Source: Hyphomicrobium sp. MC1 (lineage in GTDB: Bacteria > Pseudomonadota > Alphaproteobacteria > Rhizobiales > Hyphomicrobiaceae). From it: a stretch of DNA of 64,000 nt. The position numbers and the translations under genes were made by a program. Below are positions 1 through 8,577 of the stretch, one piece after another. The notes under the pieces are model-generated. The model was given only the letters and a program-made list of their open reading frames with translations, searched no databases and was not told the origin of the DNA. The DNA lies in contig NC_015717.1 in NCBI RefSeq assembly GCF_000253295.1, positions 930,001 through 994,000 of the forward strand, written 5' to 3'. Within the stretch, counting starts at the first letter, position 1; the number at the start of each line of letters is the position of its first letter.

Positions 1-572
1 GCCGGGCGCTGCGTTGCTTCGATGACGTGCGCCATTGTGAATGTCTTGCCGGAGCCCGTCACGCCGAGCAGCACCTGATTGTGCTCGTGCTTGCTTACGC
101 CCTCAACGAGTTCGGCGATGGCTTGGGGCTGGTCGCCTCGCGGCTGAAACTCGGACGCGATTTTGAAGCGTACACCGCCTTCACTCTTTTCCGGCCGGTC
201 GGGGCGGTGCGGAACGAACGTCGGCATGCCGCCGGAGACGATCGGATGCGTCGCCATGAGCGGCTGGCGGGCGAGGATTTCGCGGGCACGATCGGTTCGC
301 TCCTCGGGTTTGGTGAGGAGGGCTGTCAGGCTGTCGGTCAGGCTCTCGCTGCCCATGGGCGGGCGCGGTCCGGACTGGCGCAGGGCGGGCAGGCTTGGAA
401 GGCCGTTGGCCGATTTGTGGCCCGAGAAGTCGGCGGGCGCGAAATAGGCGCTCGATTCCGCAAAGCCCGGCGTCCCTGCTTCCGTCTCAATGGGCGGAGC
501 AGCCGGTTTTCCCGATTTGCCGCGGGAGGGGCGGGGGGTCTTGCGGCCGGATGATTTCGATGGGGGCGACAC
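1..572 (-). CDS. uvrB: Excinuclease ABC subunit B, N-terminal part (cut by the window edge)
   Basis: UvrB is the DNA-damage-verifying helicase of nucleotide excision repair, working with UvrA and UvrC in the cytoplasm. About 190 N-terminal residues are present; the rest lies beyond the left edge. The last visible residues hold the Walker A motif GVTGSGKT followed by the typical [13 protein letters not shown], and just before it the [10 protein letters not shown] segment that opens the conserved core. Ahead of the core there is a Ser/Pro/Lys-rich extension of roughly 130 residues with no recognised domain, as often seen in alphaproteobacterial UvrB. The start is a GTG at 572, the first start codon after an in-frame stop (576-578). 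No strong ribosome-binding site is visible, so an internal ATG inside the extension is possible. No alphaproteobacterial LexA box (GTTC-N7-GTTC) was found upstream. Confidence 0.93.
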   Translation of the reverse strand, partial: MSPPSKSSGRKTPRPSRGKSGKPAAPPIETEAGTPGFAESSAYFAPADFSGHKSANGLPSLPALRQSGPRPPMGSESLTDSLTALLTKPEERTDRAREILARQPLMATHPIVSGGMPTFVPHRPDRPEKSEGGVRFKIASEFQPRGDQPQAIAELVEGVSKHEHNQVLLGVTGSGKTFTMAHVIEATQRP

Positions 573-845
573 CGCCTAGATATAGGAAATGCCCGGCTGT
601 CCATAAATGCTGTTTTCACGCCACAGTGTCACGGTCAAGCTATAGTACGAAGTGGCGAACCTCTCGGTCCGCGAAAATGTTCTCCTTACGGAACAGTATG
701 TTCGGTCGCGCCAAGTGGCGTGATAGCGAAACGGAAACCGGGAAGGGGCGTTAGATGCGCGTCTGTCCGGCGGGGGGCGATGAACCTGCCAAGCTGGGCT
801 TTGTCGGTTTATCGGGGCGACCCTAAAAAAAACATGGAGACCACA

Positions 846-1049
846 ATGATCACCACCCGTTTGATCGCTGCAGCCGTTGCGGCCACGTTCGTTATTGGCG
901 CAGGCGCAGCGGTTGCTGCCGAGAAGACGCGTACGCCGGAATCGATCGAATGCTCGAAGCAGGCCGACGCGAAAGGTCTGCATGGCAAAGAGCGCAAGAC
1001 GTTCCGCGCGCACTGCAAGGCCGAGATGAAGAAGGCCAAGAAGAGCTAA
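846..1049 (+). CDS. Small secreted PsiF-repeat protein
   Basis: 67-residue protein with a Sec signal peptide (ITTR, a hydrophobic Ala/Val stretch, then AVAAE, cleavage probably after the Ala-rich AVAA). The mature part of about 45 residues is one PsiF repeat: two cysteines framing a KGLHGKERKTFR core, followed by a Lys-rich tail. The family (named after the phosphate-starvation-inducible PsiF) has no established biochemical role; periplasmic location is inferred. The start at 846 is chosen because a GGAG lies about 7 bases ahead; an in-frame ATG at 834 would add four residues. It stands alone, transcribed away from uvrB, and is followed by a strong terminator. Confidence 0.85.
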   Translation: MITTRLIAAAVAATFVIGAGAAVAAEKTRTPESIECSKQADAKGLHGKERKTFRAHCKAEMKKAKKS

Positions 1050-1081
1050 AAGCTTTTTCTTCTGATACGTCTAGGTGAGAG

Positions 1082-1108
1082 ACCCCGTCGCTTGCGGCGG
1101 GGTTTTTT
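1082..1108 (+). terminator. Rho-independent terminator of the PsiF-repeat gene
   Basis: A GC-rich stem (ACCCCGTCG against its complement, one G-U pair) with a small loop, followed by six T. It lies 33 bases after the stop codon of the PsiF-repeat gene. Confidence 0.85.
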
Positions 1109-1163
1109 GTTTGGCCGTTTGGCCGGCGCTATGTTCAGTTTAAAAAACGCCGGGAGAGGTCTC

Positions 1164-1895
1164 ATGGCGATGGGCAAGGACGCGAAGCTCGCGCTTGTAA
1201 CGGGCGCAAATCGCGGCATCGGCTTTGCGATAGCGTGCGGACTTGCGGCGCGCGGGATGCGTGTGCTGGCGGGTGTGCGTTCCACTGAGAAAGCCCGCGA
1301 GGCAGCCGATGCGTTCGGCAGGGCCGGTGCGGCGGTCACTTCTGCCGTGCTTGACGTGGCAGATGTGCGGCGCATTCCAGAGGCGCTTGATGGCATCGCG
1401 CGCGATCACGGTCCGATCGACATTCTCATCAATAACGCCGCCGTTCTCATCGACGGCCCCGGCGGGTTTGCTGCCAGCCTGTTCGACATGACCGACGGTG
1501 TCTTTCGGCGAACGTGGGAGACGAATGTCTTGGGGCCTTCAGCAACCATTCGCGCGCTGGTTCCGGGCATGATGGCGCGAGGGTTCGGGCGGGTCGTCAA
1601 CATGTCGTCGAGGGCGGGGCAATTGAACGGGATGGGCGCGGGATTTCCCGCTTATCGGGTTTCGAAAGCGGCGCTCAATGCGCTGACGCGCATTGCAGCG
1701 GCGGAAGCGGCTGCGTCGGGCTCGGACGTGAAGATCAATGCGTGCTCGCCGGGATGGGTCCGGACCGGCATGGGCGGAGCGGAAGCGCCGCGCTTGCCTG
1801 CTGAAGGTGCGGAAACGCCGATCTGGCTGGCGACGCTTGCGAGCGACGGCCCAAACGGCGGCTTTTTCGAAGATAAGAAGGCGCTCGCATGGTAA
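1164..1895 (+). CDS. Short-chain dehydrogenase/reductase, carbonyl-reductase-like
   Basis: 243-residue Rossmann-fold NAD(P)-dependent oxidoreductase. The glycine-rich TGANRGIG is near the N-terminus, then NNAAV, a catalytic Ser in the NMSSRAG segment, the YRVSK active-site Tyr/Lys pair, and PGWVRTGMGG after it. The order and the tail resemble eukaryotic carbonyl reductase 1 and its bacterial relatives, which reduce carbonyl groups on varied substrates with NADPH; the actual substrate cannot be told. The ATG at 1164 is preferred because GGGAGAGG sits 5-6 bases upstream. Monocistronic; its 3' end faces a membrane protein gene on the other strand. Confidence 0.88.
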   Translation: MAMGKDAKLALVTGANRGIGFAIACGLAARGMRVLAGVRSTEKAREAADAFGRAGAAVTSAVLDVADVRRIPEALDGIARDHGPIDILINNAAVLIDGPGGFAASLFDMTDGVFRRTWETNVLGPSATIRALVPGMMARGFGRVVNMSSRAGQLNGMGAGFPAYRVSKAALNALTRIAAAEAAASGSDVKINACSPGWVRTGMGGAEAPRLPAEGAETPIWLATLASDGPNGGFFEDKKALAW

Positions 1896-1942
1896 GCGCC
1901 GCCTGGCGACCAAGCTGTGCGATCAGAATTATAGCGCGAAAA

Positions 1943-2452
1943 TCAGAGCGTGCGGCCGCTGCGTCCGCCAGCTACGACCGGCAATCCGCCCTGCTGAATT
2001 TCCATCACGAAACGGACGGGCCGGGCTCCTGAATCGTTCAGATCACGGGCAGTGACGAGAACGAGGTGCGTCGGAGTCGTCGAGGTGTCGATCTGGGTGA
2101 TCTGCGGCGTGAAATCGGAGACGGTCGAAACTTCAAGCGTGCGATGGACGCCGCCAAGATCCAGCGAAATCTGATCGCCGACCGAGATCGTCTTGGTGAC
2201 GGGCGTGGTGCCGTCGCGCATGGCCGAAAGCCAGAAGTCTTCGGAGCCAGAAACCGGCGTCGCCGGCGCGATGGATGCGACCTGTCTGACTTGTTTGGTG
2301 TGAATTTCGGCGCGGTCGTTCAGAGCCGTTTGAAAGCTCGAGCGGAGGACCGACTCGCTGCTAGCAAAAAATAACGCCAACCCGGCGAAGGCCACCGTGG
2401 AACCGGCCGCCAAACTCAGCCAAAGAGGGCGCCTTACTTCCTGCTTCGTCAT
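1943..2452 (-). CDS. Hypothetical protein with one N-terminal membrane segment
   Basis: 169 residues, not recognised. One hydrophobic helix near residues 11-30 after a basic N-terminus predicts a membrane anchor or uncleaved signal, with the rest periplasmic. The soluble part is polar, beta-prone, and contains a repeated I-S-(V/L)-G/D pattern but no known catalytic motif. Codon use and GC match the neighbours. The next gene upstream on the same strand (2578-3006) also encodes a small membrane protein of unknown role, so the two may be co-expressed across a 125-base gap; that is inference only. Confidence 0.6.
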   Translation of the reverse strand: MTKQEVRRPLWLSLAAGSTVAFAGLALFFASSESVLRSSFQTALNDRAEIHTKQVRQVASIAPATPVSGSEDFWLSAMRDGTTPVTKTISVGDQISLDLGGVHRTLEVSTVSDFTPQITQIDTSTTPTHLVLVTARDLNDSGARPVRFVMEIQQGGLPVVAGGRSGRTL

Positions 2453-2577
2453 GCTTCCGTCTCCAGCATTCCTATCAGGGCAACAACCGGTCCAAATGCA
2501 ACCTTGTTGCTATCCTCAGACGTACAGGCGAGATTAAGGCAATTCAATAGCGCTGCTCGCCACATCGGCCAATAACT

Positions 2578-3006
2578 CTATTTCGTGAGTGGGAAACGCC
2601 GGGCAGGGACCGCATAAGCGCGCTTCAGATGCCGCAGAATGGCCAAGTTCAGCGCCGTCATCAACGAAAACGCAACTCCCAGTAGGCCCCATGCGGCCGA
2701 CACACTCGTTTGGCGGTAAACGGCGTCAGCGGGGGAGGTCGCGGTCGCGATCTGAACGATGGGCTGCGGACCAGGCTGGGCGACGGCCTTTTCAGCCGCA
2801 GATTTCTGAGCCGCCAGCGCGACGCCGGTGAAGGCTGCGGGCACGATCCCGGCCTTGGCGTGATTGCAGATCAGGGTCGAACTGACGATCGTGAAGAGGA
2901 GACCTGCCGCGACAGCGTCCACCAGGGGACGTACGAGGCGGCGATATTTCGGATGAGCGCGAGTTTTCGCGCGCGGAGGCGTTTCCGGATCAGTACTCAC
3001 ACTCAT
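2578..3006 (-). CDS. Hypothetical protein with two membrane segments
   Basis: 142 residues, not recognised. A basic, proline-containing N-terminus is followed by a hydrophobic stretch at about residues 30-45, an Ala/Pro/Gln-rich linker, and a second hydrophobic helix around residues 103-125, then a basic C-terminus. This predicts a two-pass inner-membrane protein with both ends cytoplasmic. The start ATG is preceded by GGGAGG at suitable spacing. No homologous family could be named. Confidence 0.6.
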   Translation of the reverse strand: MSVSTDPETPPRAKTRAHPKYRRLVRPLVDAVAAGLLFTIVSSTLICNHAKAGIVPAAFTGVALAAQKSAAEKAVAQPGPQPIVQIATATSPADAVYRQTSVSAAWGLLGVAFSLMTALNLAILRHLKRAYAVPARRFPLTK

Positions 3007-4513
<1,507 letters not shown>

Positions 4514-4522
4514 AAAACATAA

Positions 4523-4546
4523 AGCGCGCGATTTTGGTCGCGCGCT
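4523..4546. terminator. Hairpin between convergent genes
   Basis: Nine-base inverted repeat AGCGCGCGA / TCGCGCGCT with a six-base spacer. It lies just after aatA. The T-rich side faces the minus strand, so it may serve mainly the opposite gene; no perfect T-tract follows on the plus strand. Confidence 0.5.
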
Positions 4547-4597
4547 CGAAAATTCGATCGGCAACTTGGTGGCGTGCCGAAGCCCCGGGTCAGAGCC

Positions 4598-4846
4598 TTA
4601 AGCTGGCGTCGCGCCGTGCGGCATGAACCGTTCGGCGAACCAATCCCAAGCATGGGCGAGCTGGCTCGTAATCGGTTTGCCATCGACTGCCGGGACGACC
4701 GGCCGCCAGATTGCGATTTCTGTCGCTGGCTGCGCTTTGAATTCGAAAACCGTCGGCTCAGCGCCGAAGGTCTCGGGGAGTTGTTCTTCGGCGGCCATGA
4801 CGTATCCGGCGGCGTTAGCCGCGGACATCAGTGTTTCGATACTCAT
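4598..4846 (-). CDS. Hypothetical small protein
   Basis: 82 residues, not recognised. Acidic middle section followed by a Trp-rich C-terminal half (AIWRPVVP, HAWDWFAERF). No signal peptide or membrane helix. The ATG at 4846 is selected because AGGCAAGG precedes it; an in-frame ATG at 4861 lacks a good ribosome-binding site. Function unknown. Confidence 0.55.
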   Translation of the reverse strand: MSIETLMSAANAAGYVMAAEEQLPETFGAEPTVFEFKAQPATEIAIWRPVVPAVDGKPITSQLAHAWDWFAERFMPHGATPA

Positions 4847-5206
4847 AACCTTGCCTCGCATTTCTGAGCCAATTTCCCTCTGGCCCATTCCGCATTTCTC
4901 GCCAGTACCCCTAGAACGCGCGAAACACCGGAAGAGTTCACAATGCGACGAATATAAAGTTATTCAAGTTATTTTTCGCTTTCGAACTCCGTTCGACAAA
5001 CATGCGCCGCAAAGTAGGTTCGGCAGCGCAAAATAAATCTCCCTCGAATTGTCTTCATATCGCATCGCAATAGAAGCCTTCACAAAACTGTGCGGCGAAG
5101 ATCGTTGTGCTGTCCGATCTTTGGAGCGAGCATCTCCTGAGCCGCTCCCTTCCGAGGTGCGGGGTGCGGCCGGTAAAGGTCGCGCGCCTCGCAATCGGAG
5201 GCAATC
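4847..5206. other. AT-rich divergent intergenic region
   Basis: 360 bases between a small minus-strand gene and the EF-G paralogue. The section around 4945-5060 is clearly richer in A and T than the surroundings and probably contains the promoters. A short inverted repeat TCGAAC-TCC-GTTCGA lies at 4982-4996. A 76-codon minus-strand open frame (4964-5194) looks like chance. Nothing else identified. Confidence 0.5.
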
Positions 5207-7291
5207 ATGACAAGCTCAGATGGCCCAAAAGGCGGAAACGGCACTCAAAGTGGCAGAGGCGGGGTCCGGGGCGCGCGATGCGTGGCGCTCATCGGACCCT
5301 TTGCAGGCGGTAAGACGACACTTCTCGAAGCGATCCTGGCGCGAACGGGTACGATTTCCCGGGCCGGATCGATCTCAGCGAAATCGACGGTGGGAGACAG
5401 CACGCCGGAGGCTCGCGACCACGTAATGAGCGTCGGGCTCAACGTTGCGGAGGCTTCGTTCCTCGGAGAGCAATACACCTTCATCGATTGCCCAGGCTCG
5501 GTCGAATTTGCCTACGAGGGCGCGCTAGCGCTTCCGGCTTGCGACATGGCCGTCGTGGTGTGCGAGCCGGACCCCAAGCGCGTCTCGGCCTTACAGGTGA
5601 TCCTGAAGCAACTCGACGACGCCGGGGTGCCGCATCTCCTGTTCCTGAACAAGATCGACGCCTCGAGCGTGCCGGTGCGTGACGTCATCCCGAGCCTGCA
5701 GCCCGCGAGCGCGAAGCCGTTGGTTCTGCGCCAAATCCCGATCTGGGAGAACGGCATCGCGACGGGGTTCGTCGACCTCGCGTCCGAGCGCGCCTACGTC
5801 TATCGCGAGCATGCCGAAAGCAAAATTATCGAACTGCCTTCCGCCGTCGCCGCGCGCGAGAAGGAGGCGCGGTTCCAGATGCTTGAAAAGCTCGCCGATT
5901 ACGACGACGAGCTGATGGAGCAGTTGCTCGTCGATATTCCGCCTCCCAATGATCGGGTGTTCGAGGATCTGACGAAGGAATTGCGTGACGGATTGATATG
6001 TCCGGTGCTGCTCGGCTCTGCGGAGCATGGGCACGGCATTCTCCGGCTATTGAAAGTGTTGCGGCACGAATGTCCGACGGTCGAAGACACCGCCAAGCGA
6101 CTAAAGCTCGATGGTGCGAAATCTGCGGCCTACGTATTCAAGAGCGTGCATACGAAAGCGGGTGGTAAGCTGTCGTTTGCGCGCGTTTTTGCCGGTGAGA
6201 TCGCCGACGGAGCGACCGTGACGGGTGCGCATGGGCAGGAGGAGCGTGTCGCCGGCATCTTCAGCATTCGCGGTGAAGAAACTTCGAAGCGTGGAACGGC
6301 GAAAGCCGGAGAAACGGTGGCGCTGGGACGGCTCGATTCCATCCGGTCCGGCGAGACGATTGCGGTTGGAAAGTCGGCGGCGGCGCAGGTCGCCGTGGCG
6401 AAAGCTCCACAGGCGGCGCTTGCCATCGGTCTCGGCCTCAAGGATCGAAAGGACGAAGTGAAGCTGTCATCGGCCGTTGCGAAGCTGACGGACGAAGATC
6501 CCTCGCTGACGCTTGAGCACAACGCCGACATGCATCAAATCCTGCTGCATGGGCAGGGCGAGATGCATTTGCGCGTGGCGCTTGAACGCTTGATGCGCAA
6601 GTACGGCATCGACGTTACGCGCGAGAAGCGACGCGTCGGCTACAAGGAGACGATCCGCACGGCGACGGAGGTGCGGGCGCGGCACAAGAAGCAATCGGGC
6701 GGTCACGGGCAGTTCGGCGACGTGAAACTCGACATCCGACCGATGCCGCGATCAAGTGGAGTTGCGTTCGACGACAAGATCACGGGCGGCGTCATTCCGA
6801 AGAATTTCATTCCTTCGGTCGAGATCGGCGTGCGCGATTATCTGACTGAGGGGCCGCTCGGGTTTCCGGTGGTCGATGTCGCGGTGACGCTGACGGACGG
6901 CTCATTCCATTCGGTCGATTCTTCCGACATGGCGTTTCGTCAGGCCGGACGATTGGCGATGACGGAAGGCATGCCGAAGTGCAATCCGGTGCTGCTCGAA
7001 CCGATCATGGCCGTGTCGATTGCCGTGCCCTCAGAGGCGAACGCGCGGATCAACGGTATCATCTCGCAACGGCGCGGGCAGATCCTGGGGTTCGATGCGC
7101 GTTCGGGCTGGCCGGGATGGGATGTGATCGAGGCACATATTCCGGAAGCGGAAATGGACAACCTGATCATTGATTTGAGATCAGCGACCGCGGGTGTCGG
7201 CTCGTTTACATTCGGGTTCGATCACCTGGCGGAAGTGTCCGGGCGGCTGCGCGATCAGGTGCTGGCTGCAAGCCGGGCCGCTGCAGAGTAA
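5207..7291 (+). CDS. Elongation factor G-like translational GTPase with altered G2/G3 motifs
   Basis: 694 residues, the normal length of EF-G, with all five EF-G domains apparently present: G domain, beta-barrel II, and C-terminal domains III-V (KKQSGGHGQFGDV in domain IV). The P-loop GPFAGGKT (30-37) and NKID (148-151) are intact. The G3 motif reads DCPGS (94-98) instead of DTPGH, so the catalytic histidine is replaced by serine. The switch I RGITI motif is replaced by VGLNV. This matches an alphaproteobacterial EF-G paralogue group, not the canonical FusA, which normally sits in the str operon beside rpsL, rpsG and tuf; those genes are absent here. GTP hydrolysis is probably slow or absent; the ribosomal role is unknown. 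Monocistronic, ended by a strong terminator. Confidence 0.88.
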   Translation: MTSSDGPKGGNGTQSGRGGVRGARCVALIGPFAGGKTTLLEAILARTGTISRAGSISAKSTVGDSTPEARDHVMSVGLNVAEASFLGEQYTFIDCPGSVEFAYEGALALPACDMAVVVCEPDPKRVSALQVILKQLDDAGVPHLLFLNKIDASSVPVRDVIPSLQPASAKPLVLRQIPIWENGIATGFVDLASERAYVYREHAESKIIELPSAVAAREKEARFQMLEKLADYDDELMEQLLVDIPPPNDRVFEDLTKELRDGLICPVLLGSAEHGHGILRLLKVLRHECPTVEDTAKRLKLDGAKSAAYVFKSVHTKAGGKLSFARVFAGEIADGATVTGAHGQEERVAGIFSIRGEETSKRGTAKAGETVALGRLDSIRSGETIAVGKSAAAQVAVAKAPQAALAIGLGLKDRKDEVKLSSAVAKLTDEDPSLTLEHNADMHQILLHGQGEMHLRVALERLMRKYGIDVTREKRRVGYKETIRTATEVRARHKKQSGGHGQFGDVKLDIRPMPRSSGVAFDDKITGGVIPKNFIPSVEIGVRDYLTEGPLGFPVVDVAVTLTDGSFHSVDSSDMAFRQAGRLAMTEGMPKCNPVLLEPIMAVSIAVPSEANARINGIISQRRGQILGFDARSGWPGWDVIEAHIPEAEMDNLIIDLRSATAGVGSFTFGFDHLAEVSGRLRDQVLAASRAAAE

Positions 7292-7311
7292 TTTGCCACG
7301 TTCGAAACTTA

Positions 7312-7341
7312 AAAGGCGGCGTGGAACAACACGCTGCCTTT
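7312..7341. terminator. Bidirectional rho-independent terminator
   Basis: Twelve-base perfect stem AAAGGCGGCGTG / CACGCTGCCTTT (one mismatch position tolerated as G-U) with a six-base loop and T-tract on the plus strand and A-tract on the other side. It ends the EF-G paralogue and, from the other strand, the formate dehydrogenase operon. Confidence 0.85.
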
Positions 7342-7373
7342 TTTAGTGCTGTGTCTTGGGGAGGTCTGAAGTC

Positions 7374-7685
7374 TTAGCCCGCGTCACCGCCGCCGCTGGC
7401 GGTGCTCGGCATAGCGCCTTTCGGCGCGACTTTGTCTTTGTTCTGCACGACGGCCTGCTTCACCGGCGATTTCGGGCCTTTGTAATAAGCAGCCATGGCT
7501 TCGAGGAAGAGAGGCGAGAGATCTTTTCCGCCAGCGTCGATGTAGGCCTTCAACTCGTTGCGCATCCGCGGTTCCCAGAAATTGTGGATGTGCATCGCGA
7601 TGCCGTCGATCGCTTCCTGCTTCGGATACGACTCGAAATAAGCGGCAATTTGATTGGTCATGCGGATGATGTCGGAGCTTTGCAT
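7374..7685 (-). CDS. fdsD: Formate dehydrogenase delta subunit
   Basis: 103-residue protein of the FdsD family, needed for assembly or stability of the soluble NAD-dependent molybdenum formate dehydrogenase. Typical features: an N-terminal IIRMTNQIAAYF helix, HIHNFWEPRMRNELKAYI, and a C-terminal segment of Lys/Pro/Ala-rich sequence. Start ATG at 7685, 37 bases after the fdhD stop. It is the last gene of fdsGBA-fdhD-fdsD. The Gly/Ala tail is a little longer than usual. Confidence 0.9.
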   Translation of the reverse strand: MQSSDIIRMTNQIAAYFESYPKQEAIDGIAMHIHNFWEPRMRNELKAYIDAGGKDLSPLFLEAMAAYYKGPKSPVKQAVVQNKDKVAPKGAMPSTASGGGDAG

Positions 7686-7722
7686 CGTCAGGTGATTTTC
7701 TGGTTGTTGGATGGGAAAGCGT

Positions 7723-8541
7723 TCAACGATTAAAGATGACAGGGCCGCCAGGGCCGAGCGCGGCGAGGAAGAGATTGGCGTTCGTCGCCAATTCAAGGGC
7801 GAGTGCGGTCGGCGCCGAGACGGTGACGAGCGCACCGATGCCTGCCGTGACGGTTTTCTGTACAAGCTCGAAGCTGCAGCGGCTGGTCATCAGCACAAAG
7901 CCTTCGCTGCGGTCGATGTTCTGCGTGTAAAGCGCGCCGACGAGCTTATCGAGCGCGTTGTGGCGGCCGACATCTTCGCGGACGAGCTTGATTTCCCCGT
8001 CCTTCGACACCCAAGCCGCGCCGTGGACGGAGCGGTTGAAGCGGTTCATCGGCTGCTGATCCGATAAGTTCTGCGCGGCGCGGCGGATGGCATCCGGCGA
8101 AGGCGCCCACGAACGATGCACCGGTTTCAGCGGACGAACGGCGGACTCGATTTCTTCGACGCCGCACAGGCCGCATCCGGTGCGGGCTTCGATCGTGCGT
8201 CGCGACAGGCGCGTCGAGTCGATTGCGTCTTCCGGCACGGCGACGTCAACTGCCATGCCGCCGTCGACCGGCATTACCAGGACGCCCTGGATTTTGCTTG
8301 GATCGGGAACGATGCCTTCGCCGACGAGAAAGCCGATGGCGAAGTCGCGCAGGTTTGCCGGCGTCGACATCATCACGGTGTAAGGCACCGAGTTGATCTG
8401 CAACGCAACCGGCGTTTCCTCAGGCAGTTGCCACGTGATCGCCTGCGTGCCTGACGCCGTTGTCTGCTCGCCGAAGGCAGGGCGCGAACACAGGTCCGCG
8501 CCGCCCGTTGGCTGAGATACGGCTTTGGGCACGACGTTCAT
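7723..8541 (-). CDS. fdhD: Formate dehydrogenase sulfurtransferase FdhD (FdsC)
   Basis: 272 residues. FdhD transfers sulfur from a cysteine desulfurase to the molybdenum cofactor, which is needed for active formate dehydrogenase, and binds bis-MGD. The family hallmark CGLCG is at residues 123-127 (two conserved cysteines), with EDVGRHNALDKL and TSRCSFELVQK further on. The start ATG at 8541 has GGAG ten bases upstream. It lies between the catalytic alpha subunit and the delta subunit genes, the place of fdsC in canonical fds operons. Confidence 0.95.
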   Translation of the reverse strand: MNVVPKAVSQPTGGADLCSRPAFGEQTTASGTQAITWQLPEETPVALQINSVPYTVMMSTPANLRDFAIGFLVGEGIVPDPSKIQGVLVMPVDGGMAVDVAVPEDAIDSTRLSRRTIEARTGCGLCGVEEIESAVRPLKPVHRSWAPSPDAIRRAAQNLSDQQPMNRFNRSVHGAAWVSKDGEIKLVREDVGRHNALDKLVGALYTQNIDRSEGFVLMTSRCSFELVQKTVTAGIGALVTVSAPTALALELATNANLFLAALGPGGPVIFNR

Positions 8542-8577
8542 TGCGGTCAAACTCCGGGAGGGCCGGCTAAGAGGACG

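Noticed and set aside
657..703. LexA/SOS box upstream of uvrB
   Set aside because: GTTC and GAAC occur several times but not with the N7 direct-repeat spacing required in alphaproteobacteria.
4964..5194. 76-codon minus-strand frame
   Set aside because: AT-rich promoter-like DNA, low-complexity product, no ribosome-binding site.
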